A stretch of DNA of 37,335 nucleotides from Hyphomicrobium sp. (GTDB taxonomy: Bacteria; Pseudomonadota; Alphaproteobacteria; Rhizobiales; Hyphomicrobiaceae). Positions 24,470 through 33,477 of this stretch are shown here, piece after piece. Numbering within the stretch: position 1 is the stretch's first letter; each line of letters starts with the position of its first letter. Below the pieces are notes generated by a model. That model had not been told where the DNA came from and did not search any database. It worked only from the letters and a program-made list of their open reading frames with translations. The stretch is taken from contig JALOTA010000004.1 of the NCBI GenBank assembly GCA_025458125.1, positions 1 to 37,335 of the forward strand. The letters are read 5' to 3'. The position numbers and the translations under genes are program-made.

Positions 24470-26172
24470 GCCGCAGCCGTTCGGCCGCGCGTCTCGCGGG
24501 CATTTGTTCCACCGCCATCTGCACCACACCGGCCCTGGCCGACAGCATCGACGTGGCGGGCAAGTCCGGCCTCAATGTCGAAGCCATCGCGATGTTCCTG
24601 ATATTCGTCCTGGGGACGCTCGCGATCACCAAGTGGGCGGCGGCGCGGACGCGGTCGGCCTCTGATTTCTATGCCGCCGGGGGAAGCATCACCGGATTCC
24701 AGAACGGCCTTGCGATCGCGGGCGACTATATGTCGGCGGCTTCGTTCCTGGGCATCTCGGGCCTGGTTTTCGCCAATGGATACGACGGTCTTATCTATTC
24801 CGTCGGCTGGCTGGTTGGCTGGCCGATCGTTCTCTTCCTGATCGCCGAGCGATTGAGAAACCTCGGCCGGTTCACGTTCGCCGATGTGGCTGCGTTCCGT
24901 CTTGCGCCGACGCCGATCCGCATTCTCTCGGCAACCGGGACCCTGGTCGTTGTCGCCTTCTACCTCATCGCGCAGATGGTCGGTGCGGGAAAACTGATCC
25001 AGACTCTGTTCGGGCTCGATTACCTCTACGCCGTCATCATCGTCGGCCTGCTCATGATCGTTTACGTCGCCTTCGGCGGAATGGTCGCCACGACGTGGGT
25101 GCAGATCATCAAGGCCTGCATGCTGCTCGGCGGGGCGACGTTCATGGCTCTCATGGTCCTGGCGAAATTCAACTTCTCTCCGGAGGCCATGTTCCAGCGC
25201 GCCGTCGAGGTGCATCCGAACGGCGCGGCGATCATGTCGCCGGGATCGCTGGTTAAGGACCCCATCTCGGCGATTTCTCTTGGCATCGCGCTGATGTTCG
25301 GGACCGCAGGCCTGCCGCATATCCTGATGCGGTTCTTCACGGTTGCCGACGCCAAGGCGGCCCGCAAGTCCGTCTTCTTCGCAACGGGGTTCATCGGCTA
25401 TTTCTACATCCTGACCTTCGTCATCGGCTTCGGTGCGATCACGCTGCTGTTGCAGGATCCCGCCTACTTCAAGGCGGGCGCGGTCGCCGGGCCGAACGGA
25501 AGCTTTGCCCCGGCCGACATGATCGGCTCGGGCAATATGTCGGCGGTGCATCTTTCCGAGGCGGTCGGCGGGTCGCTGTTTCTCGGATTCATATCGGCTG
25601 TGGCGTTCGCCACCATCCTGGCCGTCGTGGCCGGTCTGACCCTCGCCGGGGCGACCGCCATCAGCCACGACATCTACGCATCGGTGATCGCCCGCAACAA
25701 GAGCAACGAATATCAGGAGATCCGGCTGTCGCGTCTTGCAGCGATCGTGATCGGATTGATTGCGATTCTTCTCGGCTACGTGTTCGAGAACCAGAACGTC
25801 GCTTTCATGGTCGGCCTCGCCTTCGCGATCGCCGCAAGCTGCAATTTCCCGGTTCTGGTGATGAGCATTTTCTGGAAGGGCACGACGACGCGCGGCGCGG
25901 TCATCGGCGGGTCGCTGGGGCTCGCCTGCGCCACGATCATGGTGCTGCTCAGTCCGTCGGTTTGGGAAAAGACGCTTGGACATCCGCCAGGTTCAGCCCC
26001 CTTCCCTTACGACAATCCGGCTCTCTTCTCCGTCACGCTGGCTTTCCTCGGCGTCTGGTTTTTCTCGATCAGCGATCGCAGCCAACGGGCAACCGCCGAA
26101 CGGCAGGCGTTCGAGGTCCAGTATGTTCGCTCGGAAACGGGGATCGGGGCCTCGCAGGCGGCGGCGCATTGA
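24466..26172 (+). CDS. actP: Cation/acetate symporter ActP
   Basis: The 568-residue protein is a sodium:solute symporter (SSS family) with about 13 membrane helices after an N-terminal signal-like segment (PALA at about 21-24). Motifs close to ActP are [36 protein letters not shown] and [15 protein letters not shown]. ActP imports acetate and other short carboxylates. It is coupled to the DUF485 gene by ATGA. No acetyl-CoA synthetase gene is next to it, but a malyl-CoA lyase lies 4.4 kb downstream. Confidence 0.93.
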   Translation: MSRSRSAARLAGICSTAICTTPALADSIDVAGKSGLNVEAIAMFLIFVLGTLAITKWAAARTRSASDFYAAGGSITGFQNGLAIAGDYMSAASFLGISGLVFANGYDGLIYSVGWLVGWPIVLFLIAERLRNLGRFTFADVAAFRLAPTPIRILSATGTLVVVAFYLIAQMVGAGKLIQTLFGLDYLYAVIIVGLLMIVYVAFGGMVATTWVQIIKACMLLGGATFMALMVLAKFNFSPEAMFQRAVEVHPNGAAIMSPGSLVKDPISAISLGIALMFGTAGLPHILMRFFTVADAKAARKSVFFATGFIGYFYILTFVIGFGAITLLLQDPAYFKAGAVAGPNGSFAPADMIGSGNMSAVHLSEAVGGSLFLGFISAVAFATILAVVAGLTLAGATAISHDIYASVIARNKSNEYQEIRLSRLAAIVIGLIAILLGYVFENQNVAFMVGLAFAIAASCNFPVLVMSIFWKGTTTRGAVIGGSLGLACATIMVLLSPSVWEKTLGHPPGSAPFPYDNPALFSVTLAFLGVWFFSISDRSQRATAERQAFEVQYVRSETGIGASQAAAH

Positions 26173-26194
26173 AACCCGGGCGCGAGGCGCAACG

Positions 26195-26220
26195 AAAAAG
26201 GGGAGCGCGATGCTCCCCTT
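26195..26220 (-). terminator. Intrinsic terminator of the small exported-protein gene
   Basis: AAGGGGAGC (26198-26206), loop GCGAT, GCTCCCCTT (26212-26220): a 9-bp perfect stem. On the minus strand it is followed by a T-run (26195-26199 read as TTTTT), 32 nt after the stop of the gene at 26252-26614. It may also slow readthrough from actP on the plus strand, where no T-run follows. Confidence 0.75.
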
Positions 26221-26251
26221 GAAAGGCCGGTCTCAGAGGCGGCCGAGTGCG

Positions 26252-26614
26252 TCAGAAGTTGTGCTTCACCGAACCGCGAATTTGCAGGTCGTCGGTCTCT
26301 TCCTGCGGATCGGGCGCGACGGGGCGCGTCTCGTTCGCCCCGTAGAGGAGTTCCAGCCCGAAATCCATTTTGGGCAGAACGCCGAGTTTGCCCAGGCCCG
26401 GAATGCGGACTTCCGTGCCTTCGACAGGCTTCTTGGCTTCTTCGGGCGTGAGTTGCATCTCCGCCGGCTTGGCGCCGGCGCCCGGCTGCGGTGCGGCCTG
26501 CTGCTCAGGCTGCTGGACGGCGCCGCCGCCGACAGACTGTTCCTGGAAGGCCAACGCCGGCAGTGCTGCGCCCAACAGCACGGCCGAAAGGCCAAACATA
26601 TGTATAAGCTTCAT
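26252..26614 (-). CDS. Small exported hypothetical protein (120 aa)
   Basis: A clear signal peptide (MKLIHMFGLSAVLLGAALPALA, cleavage near residue 22) precedes a Gln/Pro/Ala-rich linker and a segment VRIPGLGKLGVLPKMDFGLELLYG. The protein ends DLQIRGSVKHNF, with a terminal Phe and alternating residues a little like an outer-membrane strand, although it is too short for a barrel of its own. I do not recognise the family. It is a single-gene unit with its own terminator. Confidence 0.75.
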   Translation of the reverse strand: MKLIHMFGLSAVLLGAALPALAFQEQSVGGGAVQQPEQQAAPQPGAGAKPAEMQLTPEEAKKPVEGTEVRIPGLGKLGVLPKMDFGLELLYGANETRPVAPDPQEETDDLQIRGSVKHNF

Positions 26615-26902
26615 GGTCCGACAAAACCCCGCTGCGGACGACTCTCGACCAGGACAATGACGATCGGACCGGTCGAAAACAAGGATGGCAGGACTATCCT
26701 TAAGGGCGCATGAAGGATTGTTTCACAGGTGTGGTTCAGCGGACATGTGGCATAAAAGTGACAGCTGGGCAATTGGGGGCGGATGCTATCGCCTGCTGAG
26801 CCCCGTAGGCCGGTGGCCTCGCGCGGCGACGCTCGGTCGTCTGGCCGGGCCTGGCGCCGTCTGCCTATGGTCATTCGGTCCAGCATGGACAGGGAAACGG
26901 AC

Positions 26903-28165
26903 ATGATCGGCGAAACTGCGGAGCAATCTGCGCTCGTCGTCGGCGGCGGGCCGGCCGGGCTGGCGGCAGCCCTGGCGCTGGCTCAGGTGGGACTTCCGGT
27001 GACCTTGGCGGCGGGACCTCATCGCCCGGGCGGGCATGGCCGCGACCGGCGGACCGCTGCACTGTTTGCGGGCTCGGTCGAGCTTCTCAGAAATCTTGGC
27101 ATCTGGGGCGCCTTGCAAGACCATTGCGCGGCTCTCACCGCAATCCGGTTGATCGACGATTCCGGCCGCCTGCTCAGGGCGCCTGAGGTCACGTTCGCGG
27201 CCCGCGAAGTGGGACTCGAAGCCTTCGGCTACAACGTTCCGAATGATCGCCTGCTCGACGCGCTGATGGCCCGGTTGCCCGTCACACCGGGGCTTACGTT
27301 TATCGAGACGGCGGGCGCGCGCAGCGTTCGCATCGGCCATGGCCGGGTTCGGGCGACGCTGGCGGAAGGAGCGGAAGTCGCCGCTTCGTTTGCGGTGGCG
27401 GCCGACGGCCGGAATTCGATCACGCGCGACGCGGCTGGGATCACGGTTACGACGTGGAGCTATCCGCAGGCGGCAATCGTGACGTGGTTCTCGCACCAAC
27501 GGCCGCACGGCGGCGTGTCGACCGAGTTTCACCGGCCTGTGGGTCCCTTCACGACGGTTCCCATGCCGGGGCTCTGCTCGTCGCTGGTCTGGGTGGAAGA
27601 ACCGTCGGAAGCGGGGCGCCTGATGGCCCTTTCGGAGACGGACTTCCGCCGCGAGATCGAGCGGCGGCTCGGCGGTCTCCTGGGAACGGTCGGCGAAGTC
27701 GGGCCTCGGGCGCTGTTTCCGTTGAGCGGCCTCACCCCGGATGTGTTCGCGCGCAACCGCGTGGCCCTTGTCGGGGAAGCGGGGCATGTGATCCCGCCGA
27801 TCGGCGCGCAAGGTCTCAACCTCGGGCTCAGAGATGCGGCGACACTCGCTGATTGCGTCAGGGATGTCTTGGCAAGTGGCGGCGACCCTGGCGGCTCGCA
27901 GGCGATGGATCGCTACAGTGCCTTGCGCGCTCCCGACGTCAACGGACGGATCACGGCCGTCGATATTCTCAATCGCGCGCTGATTTCGCCCTATCTTCCC
28001 GTTCATCTGCTGCGCGGCCTTGGGTTGCATGTGCTGAACAGCTTTGGGGCGTTGCGGCGGATTCTGGTCCAGGAGGGCGTGCAGCCGGCCTCCTACGTGC
28101 CGCGACTGATGCAGCCCGGTGGATTAGGGGGACAGCAGGCCGCTGGAGCGGTTTCGCCCGCTTGA
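26903..28165 (+). CDS. UbiH/COQ6-family FAD-dependent hydroxylase
   Basis: The 420-residue flavoprotein has the FAD dinucleotide fold VVGGGPAGLAAALAL (12-26), the DG motif AADGRNS (about 166-172) and the GD-type motif VGEAGHVIPPIGAQGLNLGL (290-309). Such enzymes hydroxylate the ubiquinone ring, in UbiH, UbiI, UbiF or UbiL branches that sequence reading alone cannot separate. The usual GDAAH is GEAGH here. ATG 26903 has AGGGA upstream at proper spacing; further in-frame starts upstream lack support. It precedes the acyltransferase gene by 31 nt. Confidence 0.87.
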   Translation: MIGETAEQSALVVGGGPAGLAAALALAQVGLPVTLAAGPHRPGGHGRDRRTAALFAGSVELLRNLGIWGALQDHCAALTAIRLIDDSGRLLRAPEVTFAAREVGLEAFGYNVPNDRLLDALMARLPVTPGLTFIETAGARSVRIGHGRVRATLAEGAEVAASFAVAADGRNSITRDAAGITVTTWSYPQAAIVTWFSHQRPHGGVSTEFHRPVGPFTTVPMPGLCSSLVWVEEPSEAGRLMALSETDFRREIERRLGGLLGTVGEVGPRALFPLSGLTPDVFARNRVALVGEAGHVIPPIGAQGLNLGLRDAATLADCVRDVLASGGDPGGSQAMDRYSALRAPDVNGRITAVDILNRALISPYLPVHLLRGLGLHVLNSFGALRRILVQEGVQPASYVPRLMQPGGLGGQQAAGAVSPA

Positions 28166-28196
28166 CGGGGCAAGCCGGTCCTCCCATGACGCTCGC

Positions 28197-29117
28197 ATGA
28201 GCTCTGAAACGCCGCCCCTCCGTGATTTGCAGTTCCGGCTTGAATACGCCGTGCTTCGCGTGATCACCGCGCCCTTTCGGCTTCTCCCGCTGGAAATGGC
28301 TGCGAGTTTTTCGGCATGGTGGTGGCGCCGTCTCGCCCCGGTGCTCAGCCCCTACCGGCAACGCCGTGCGCTGGAAAATCTGAAGATCGCTTTTCCCGAG
28401 AAGAGCGATGAGGAGCGGCGGCGCATTTGCCTGGCGCACTGGGAGAACCTCGGCCGCGTCATGGTCGAGACCATTCAGATCGACAAGCTGATCGCGGATC
28501 CGGGGCGCATCGAGATCACGCCCGAAAAGGTTTTCAGGCGCTACAAAGACAAGCTCGGGCCCGCCATCGGCGTGTCGCTGCACATGGGCAACTGGGAGCT
28601 GGCCATCTGGCCGTTCGTCGTCGCCAATGCCAATCCCGCGGCCGTTTATCGCTCGGTCAATAATCCCTACGTCGATCGCTACGTGCGCCACCTGCGCCGC
28701 GATCTCTATCCGGGCGGTCTGTTCGGGCGCGGCAAGGTGGAAGGCGACCACGGCGACAATCAGAGAACCGCGCGTGTTCTTACCGATTTCGTGCGCAACG
28801 GCGGCCGCCTCGGTCTCGTCTGCGATCTCTACGATCGAACCGGCGTCGCAGTGCCCTTCTTCAACACGCCGGCCAGAACGCAGGCCATCGGCGGCATGAT
28901 CGCACGGCGTGTCGGCAGCCGCATGTGGATGTCATGCTGCCGGCGGGTCGGGAAGGAAAGCCGGTTCGTCGTCGAGATCAAGGAGCTGCGCGTTCCAAGA
29001 ACGGGCAACCAGGCTGAGGACATCCGTTGGATCATGACGGAGATGCAGCGCCAGTTCGAGGAGTGGGTGCGGGAAAATCCCGAACAGTGGATGTGGTCGA
29101 ACCGGCGCTGGAGTTGA
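28197..29117 (+). CDS. Lipid A biosynthesis lauroyl acyltransferase family (LpxL/HtrB-like)
   Basis: The 306-residue protein has the LpxL/LpxM catalytic HX4E motif HMGNWE (His129 to Glu134), a basic N-terminus, and RQRRALENLKIAFPEKSDEE (about 54-73), typical of the family. These inner-membrane enzymes add secondary acyl chains to Kdo2-lipid A. The acyl chain used is unknown. No strong ribosome binding site precedes ATG 28197. The gene converges on the NagZ-family gene with a 3-nt gap. Confidence 0.9.
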   Translation: MSSETPPLRDLQFRLEYAVLRVITAPFRLLPLEMAASFSAWWWRRLAPVLSPYRQRRALENLKIAFPEKSDEERRRICLAHWENLGRVMVETIQIDKLIADPGRIEITPEKVFRRYKDKLGPAIGVSLHMGNWELAIWPFVVANANPAAVYRSVNNPYVDRYVRHLRRDLYPGGLFGRGKVEGDHGDNQRTARVLTDFVRNGGRLGLVCDLYDRTGVAVPFFNTPARTQAIGGMIARRVGSRMWMSCCRRVGKESRFVVEIKELRVPRTGNQAEDIRWIMTEMQRQFEEWVRENPEQWMWSNRRWS

Positions 29118-29120
29118 GGT

Positions 29121-30389
29121 TCAGGGCGCGGCCACTTCTCCCTTTGCGGCCGGAGGTGCCTCAGACTGCGCCGTGCGCGGCTTTTGCAGCGGCGGGTGCG
29201 CGGACGGCAGTTTCTTGAGACGTTCCAGGCTTGCCGTGCGCGCCTTGGCGTCGAGACCGCCATTCAGGTCCGCCTCGATCAATGCCGTCATGATCGCATC
29301 GAGATAGCGATCGCTGAATGAGACGAGCAGCAGATCCGCGCCGGCGTTTAGCGCTTTCACGGCGGCCTGGCCGACGCCGTCCTTGCTGCGCGTCACGGCC
29401 CCCATGGACAGGTCGTCGGTGATCAATAGGCCATCGTACTTCCATTCCTTTCTGATGAGACCATCGATGATGCGCTGATTGAGCGAGGCCGGTTCGCCGG
29501 GGTCGATTGCCGTCAAGCGCACATGCGCCAGCATCGTCACCACGTTCGGCCGGCCCATGAGCCTGCGAAACGGCACCCAATCGGTGGCATTGAGTTCAGC
29601 CGCCGTGGCCTTGATTTCTCCGGCGCGGCGATGGGTGTCGAGTGTTACACGGCCCAGTCCGGGAAAATGCTTGATGGTGCAATAGATGCCTTCAACCTGC
29701 AGCGCGTCGCAGTACCAGCCTGCAACGTCGCTGACCGTCGCGGCGTCGGATGACAATGCGCGGTAGCGCAATTGCGTTTCCCCGTCGCTGCGGCGATGGG
29801 GATCGATCTTCAAATCGACGACCGGTGAGAAATTGAGGTTCACCCCGATGCGCTTCAACTCGCCGGCCTGCTTCTGCGCATAGGCAGTGACGAGGGACTG
29901 CAAATCGTCGCCGGGCTTGCGGCCAGCGATGACGCGGGACAGTCCCGTCTGGCGGGCGAGCGGCGGACTGAGCCGCGAGACGGCGCCGCCCTCCTGATCG
30001 GCCGCGATGACGAGCGGCGGCAGCCCCTGCTTTGCGCGAATGCCCTGCAGGGCGTCGATTTCGGCGCGCACCTCCGCGATCTTGCGTTTCGAGACATTGT
30101 GATCGGTGATGAATATCCCGGCGATGGCTCGCTTTTCTACGAGGGCCTTGGCGGTTGCGAAGCTGTGATAGCCGATCACTAGATGGCGGCCGATGCGCTC
30201 CAGTACGACGGGGTCGTTGGCGAGGACCTCGGCCCTCGACAGCACCGGTCGCAGGGCCTTTGGGACCTGCGTCTTCTTTTGGGATTCCGCATCCGCCGCC
30301 TGCGGCTGCGGTCCGTCCGCGGGCAGAACCGCCAGTGCAGCCAGCAGGGCCACCAGCCAGTGCGTCCAGGTCTGCCTACCGGTCGACAT
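29121..30389 (-). CDS. NagZ-family glycoside hydrolase 3, exported
   Basis: The 422-residue protein is a family 3 beta-N-acetylglucosaminidase type: VIAADQEGGAVSRL (128-140), KHFPGLGRVTLDTH (240-253) carrying the catalytic His/Asp loop, and LLITDDLSMGA (321-331) with the nucleophile Asp. NagZ releases GlcNAc from muropeptides in recycling, normally in the cytosol. This one has an N-terminal hydrophobic segment (WLVALLAALAVLPADG) that suggests export, so it may act on periplasmic peptidoglycan. The usual PGHG is PGLG here. Confidence 0.87.
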   Translation of the reverse strand: MSTGRQTWTHWLVALLAALAVLPADGPQPQAADAESQKKTQVPKALRPVLSRAEVLANDPVVLERIGRHLVIGYHSFATAKALVEKRAIAGIFITDHNVSKRKIAEVRAEIDALQGIRAKQGLPPLVIAADQEGGAVSRLSPPLARQTGLSRVIAGRKPGDDLQSLVTAYAQKQAGELKRIGVNLNFSPVVDLKIDPHRRSDGETQLRYRALSSDAATVSDVAGWYCDALQVEGIYCTIKHFPGLGRVTLDTHRRAGEIKATAAELNATDWVPFRRLMGRPNVVTMLAHVRLTAIDPGEPASLNQRIIDGLIRKEWKYDGLLITDDLSMGAVTRSKDGVGQAAVKALNAGADLLLVSFSDRYLDAIMTALIEADLNGGLDAKARTASLERLKKLPSAHPPLQKPRTAQSEAPPAAKGEVAAP

Positions 30390-30441
30390 CGTCTCAGCCT
30401 TTTTGCCCTTGGCAACCCGGACCCTGCGGAAGGTGTTTCAT

Positions 30442-30474
30442 TGCCGGGTTACACTGCCGCTCGGTCACCCGGCA
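30442..30474. promoter_or_regulatory. Inverted repeat upstream of the malyl-CoA lyase promoter
   Basis: TGCCGGGT (30442-30449) and ACCCGGCA (30467-30474) are perfect 8-bp inverted half-sites 17 nt apart, ending 16 nt before the -35 box at 30491, in the divergent region between the NagZ-family and malyl-CoA lyase genes. The position suits an activator site; the binding protein is unknown. Confidence 0.35.
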
Positions 30475-30490
30475 GGCGACGATCCGGCAA

Positions 30491-30518
30491 TTGACAGAGC
30501 GCGGGTGCCGCCTAATGT
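30491..30518 (+). promoter_or_regulatory. Promoter of malyl-CoA lyase gene
   Basis: TTGACA (30491-30496), 16-nt spacer, TAATGT (30513-30518). The -35 box is a perfect consensus and the -10 is a good match. The start would be near 30525, giving a leader of about 50 nt before ATG 30574. Confidence 0.5.
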
Positions 30519-30573
30519 GCGCCGCAAATCCGCACGAAGCCACTTCCCTTTCATCCGAAGGTAACTTGCCGCC

Positions 30574-31626
30574 ATGAGCGTAACGCGCACGCCTGCCAAG
30601 CACTTTGCTCCTCTCGCCATCGGCGCGCCGGAACCCTATCGCGTATTGCCGGTACGGATCGAGCGCATGATCCACTTCATTCCGCCGCACAACGAGAAAA
30701 TCCGGGCGAAGCTGAAGGACACCATCAAGCAGGTCGATGTCGTTCTCGGCAATCTGGAAGATGCTATTGCGGTCGGCGAAAAGGAGCAGGCGCGGGCCGG
30801 GTTCGTCTCCATGGCGAACGAATTTGATTTCGGCCAGACGGGGTTGTGGACTCGCATCAACTGCCTCAACTCGCCCTGGATGCTCGAGGACGTGACGCAG
30901 ATCGTCGAACACGCCGGCAACAAGGTCGACGTGATCATGCTTCCGAAGGTCGAAGGCCCCTGGGACATTCACTACCTCGACCAGCTGCTGGCTCAGCTGG
31001 AGGCCAAGCACAAGGTTGCACGGCCGATTCTGATCCACGCCATTCTCGAGACGGCGGAAGGCGTGAAGAACGTCGAAGCCATCGCGGCTGCATCGCCGCG
31101 GATGCACGGAATGAGCCTCGGGCCGGCCGATCTGGCGGCCTCGCGCGGCATGAAGACGACGCGCGTCGGCGGCGGGCATCCCGATTACGGCGTGCTGGCC
31201 GATCCCGCGGCGGACGGCGGCCCTCGCGCCCATTATCAGCAGGATCTCTGGCACTACACTGTGGGCAAGATGGTCGACGCCTGCCTGTCCTACGGCTTGA
31301 AGCCCTTCTATGGGCCGTTCGGCGATTTCGCAGATTCGGCGGCGTGCGAAGCCCAGTTCCGCAACGCCTTCCTTCAAGGATGCCTCGGCGCCTGGTCGCT
31401 GCATCCTTCCCAGATCGAGATCGCCAAGCGCGTGTTCTCGCCTGACCCCAAGGAAGTCGCATTCGCCCGGCGCATCCTGGAGGCCATGCCGGATGGAACC
31501 GGGGCCGTGATGATCGACGGCAAAATGCAGGACGATGCGACGTGGAAGCAGGCGAAGGTGATCGTCGACCTTGCCCGTCTGGTTGCCTCGAAGGATCCCG
31601 AACGCGCAGCCGCCTACGGCTTTTGA
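30574..31626 (+). CDS. mcl: L-malyl-CoA/beta-methylmalyl-CoA lyase (CoA ester lyase)
   Basis: The 350-residue protein belongs to the HpcH/CitE aldolase family in its malyl-CoA lyase branch: [69 protein letters not shown], and a C-terminal lid with [15 protein letters not shown] that carries the catalytic Asp. It cleaves beta-methylmalyl-CoA to glyoxylate and propionyl-CoA and/or malyl-CoA to glyoxylate and acetyl-CoA, steps of the ethylmalonyl-CoA pathway or serine cycle. The assignment within the family is by recognition of these motifs. Its stop overlaps an in-frame upstream ATG (31626) of the next gene. Confidence 0.88.
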   Translation: MSVTRTPAKHFAPLAIGAPEPYRVLPVRIERMIHFIPPHNEKIRAKLKDTIKQVDVVLGNLEDAIAVGEKEQARAGFVSMANEFDFGQTGLWTRINCLNSPWMLEDVTQIVEHAGNKVDVIMLPKVEGPWDIHYLDQLLAQLEAKHKVARPILIHAILETAEGVKNVEAIAAASPRMHGMSLGPADLAASRGMKTTRVGGGHPDYGVLADPAADGGPRAHYQQDLWHYTVGKMVDACLSYGLKPFYGPFGDFADSAACEAQFRNAFLQGCLGAWSLHPSQIEIAKRVFSPDPKEVAFARRILEAMPDGTGAVMIDGKMQDDATWKQAKVIVDLARLVASKDPERAAAYGF

Positions 31627-31703
31627 TGCCCGGCTGGCCGGCCGTGAACGATAAGCGGCGGCAGCCCTTGACAGCGACGGACACGCGGAGGCGTATTCAC
31701 GGA

Positions 31704-32294
31704 ATGAGTGCAAAACGTACAACGGGCGGGTCGCGGGCCGGCAAGTCAAAGAGGGCGGGCGGACGGACGGCCAAGGCGCCTGATCTGATCGCGGCGCCTT
31801 CATTGAAAAAGAAGGCCGCGAAGATTGCGGCGAAGTCTCCGGGTAAGGTCAAGACGAACGTCAAGCCGGTCAAGGTCCGTGCGCAACGGGCGGTGACGGC
31901 GAAACCGGCCGAGGTGCCCCGTCGGCGGAACCGGCGCAAGAGCACGCCGAAGTCGGCGAGGTCGGATGTCACGAGTGCCCGCTTTGCGGTGGGCGACGTC
32001 GTGAGACACAAGATCTATCCGTTTCGTGGCGTGATCTTCGACATCGATCCCGTGTTCGCCAATACCGAGGAATGGTGGCTGTCGATCCCGGAAAACATGC
32101 GTCCGAAAAAGAACCAGCCCTACTATCACCTGCTGGCCGAGAACGCGGAGACGGAATACATCGCGTATGTGTCCGAGCAAAACCTCGTGCAGGATACGAC
32201 GGGGGCTCCGGTGCGTCATCCGCAGGTCTCAGAGTATTTCATCGAGGATGATGAAGGCCGTTACCGTCCAGTCTTCATGACCATGCTCAACTGA
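31704..32294 (+). CDS. hspQ: HspQ/YccV family protein with a long basic N-terminal tail
   Basis: Residues 93-196 form an HspQ-like (YccV, hemimethylated-DNA-binding) domain: ARFAVGDVVRHKIYPFRGVI, DPVFANTEEWW, NQPYYHLLAEN and YVSEQNLV. E. coli HspQ is about 105 residues and acts as a Lon specificity factor; it was also described as binding hemimethylated oriC. Here the first 92 residues are an extra tail with 16 Lys, 12 Arg and only 3 acidic residues, like histone H1-type tails. ATG 31704 is preceded by GGAGG at a long spacing. An in-frame ATG at 31626 overlaps the mcl stop and would add 26 residues. Confidence 0.85.
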   Translation: MSAKRTTGGSRAGKSKRAGGRTAKAPDLIAAPSLKKKAAKIAAKSPGKVKTNVKPVKVRAQRAVTAKPAEVPRRRNRRKSTPKSARSDVTSARFAVGDVVRHKIYPFRGVIFDIDPVFANTEEWWLSIPENMRPKKNQPYYHLLAENAETEYIAYVSEQNLVQDTTGAPVRHPQVSEYFIEDDEGRYRPVFMTMLN

Positions 32295-32319
32295 CTGGTC
32301 CCGCTGTCCATTGTCGAAC

Positions 32320-32360
32320 AAAAAAAACCGCCCGGCTTTGACCGGGCGGTTTTGGTTTTT
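32320..32360. terminator. Bidirectional intrinsic terminator
   Basis: AAAACCGCCCGG (32324-32335), 6-nt loop, CCGGGCGGTTTT (32342-32353), with an A-run on the left (32320-32327) and T-rich TTTTGGTTTTT on the right. It gives T-runs on both strands and separates the convergent hspQ and IalB-family genes. Confidence 0.88.
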
Positions 32361-33222
32361 ACTGTGCGGGGGCTGGCTGCTTCTTTTCGGCCGGTGCCGG
32401 CTTTGCGGGAGCCGAGCCAGTCGTGGTCGGCGGCGCGCCCGGAGCGTCGGTCGGGATCTTCTTCAGCTGATCGGACTTGAACTTCTCCATAGCTGCTTTC
32501 TGCCGGTCGCGGATCTGGGCCATCAACTGTCCGCGGGCCTTCTTGTACTCCGCGTTGTCGATCGGCTTGCCCGCGAAGGCTTCGGTGAACCCGTCGAGTG
32601 GGACCGGGAAGCCGATCGGCTGGGCCGCCGCGTTCATCGCGACGATCATGATGCCGCCGCCCGCCTTCATCTGATCGATGATAGCGGCGTCGGCATCGAT
32701 TTCGGCCGTGCAGCCCGATGCGTGGCACAGCGAATACTTCAGATCGATGGGCTTCAGGTCCTTGTCTTCGACCTTTTCATTCTTGGCGATCTTGGCCCAC
32801 TGGTCCTTTGTGTAGACAGCCGCGCGCAGACCCGGCGGCAGCGCCATGCCCAGCGGCACCATGATCATGAGGTGCTTCTTTTCCTGCCCCTGGACTTCGC
32901 GGATCGCGGCGGACACGAGGACCATGCCCGAATTGCCGTCGAGACGCTCATGATGCGTCAGGCAGATGTCTTTTTCTTCCTTAACTTCCTTGCCGTCTTC
33001 GCCCTTCTTCATAAGGGGCGTCTTCTCGCAGAGCTTGACCCAGGCACTCTTGTTGGCAGCCGACGCATCTTTCGCAGCGGCGTCCTTGGCGGGGGCCGCT
33101 GCGGGTGCTGCAGCGGCCGGTGCCGCAGGCTTGTCCTGGGCGAGGACAGGTGACCCGGCGAGGGCCAGGGCTGCGGCTACCGCGCCCAACGAGCTCAGAG
33201 CGTGCGTACGTGCATTTGCCAT
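32359..33222 (-). CDS. Invasion-associated locus B (IalB) family exported protein
   Basis: The 287-residue protein has a signal peptide (cleavage near residue 28, PVLAQ), an Ala/Pro/Lys-rich linker to about residue 58, then an IalB-like domain with ICLTHHERLD, LMIMVPLGMALPPGLRAAV and YSLCHASGCTAEIDAD, whose cysteines may form disulfides. The tail is Pro/Ala-rich. IalB was named in Bartonella; its relatives are common in non-pathogenic Hyphomicrobiales and their role is unclear. AAAGG lies upstream of the ATG. Confidence 0.88.
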   Translation of the reverse strand: MANARTHALSSLGAVAAALALAGSPVLAQDKPAAPAAAAPAAAPAKDAAAKDASAANKSAWVKLCEKTPLMKKGEDGKEVKEEKDICLTHHERLDGNSGMVLVSAAIREVQGQEKKHLMIMVPLGMALPPGLRAAVYTKDQWAKIAKNEKVEDKDLKPIDLKYSLCHASGCTAEIDADAAIIDQMKAGGGIMIVAMNAAAQPIGFPVPLDGFTEAFAGKPIDNAEYKKARGQLMAQIRDRQKAAMEKFKSDQLKKIPTDAPGAPPTTTGSAPAKPAPAEKKQPAPAQ

Positions 33223-33363
33223 GGGAAATTCGACCTTTCTCTCTGAGCCGGACCGGCCGGCTCCCCCCTCGATGGCGTGCGTTCAAAGGGCCAACGAGAC
33301 GCTGCTTCGGCCGACCAGGCGCCGATCCTGCGTAGCTTCGAGCGCCCTTGCGCCAGACGACGG

Positions 33364-33477
33364 GCAGTAAGGCTCCGATTGCGGCAATCCCGTGGCCGGG
33401 CGTTCGGCAGCAAAGTCGTCAACAGCCGGAGCGGAAAAGTTCGTTGCAATCCGGCCACGTACCGACTGCCTTACTGC
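33364..33477 (+). ncRNA. Candidate structured RNA (attenuator, riboswitch or small RNA)
   Basis: This lies in the 369-nt gene-free region between the divergent IalB-family and solute-binding genes. GCAGTAAGGC (33364-33373) pairs perfectly with GCCTTACTGC (33468-33477). Inside it, GATTG-CGG-CAATC (33377-33389) forms a small hairpin, CGTGGCCGG (33391-33399) pairs perfectly with CCGGCCACG (33451-33459), and CGTTCGGC (33401-33408) pairs with GCCGGA plus CG (33425-33433, one bulge, one G-U). The 3' strand of the closing stem overlaps a terminator-like hairpin. I recognise no known RNA family. Strand is chosen from the T-run at 33483-33487. Confidence 0.45.

Noticed and set aside
24400-25983. A 527-codon open frame opposite actP
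   Set aside because: Charged low-complexity translation antisense to a sure membrane transporter; no binding site or family match.
26786-28030. A 414-codon open frame opposite the UbiH-type gene
   Set aside because: Shadow of a recognised flavoprotein; composition is Arg/His/Pro-rich with no motif.
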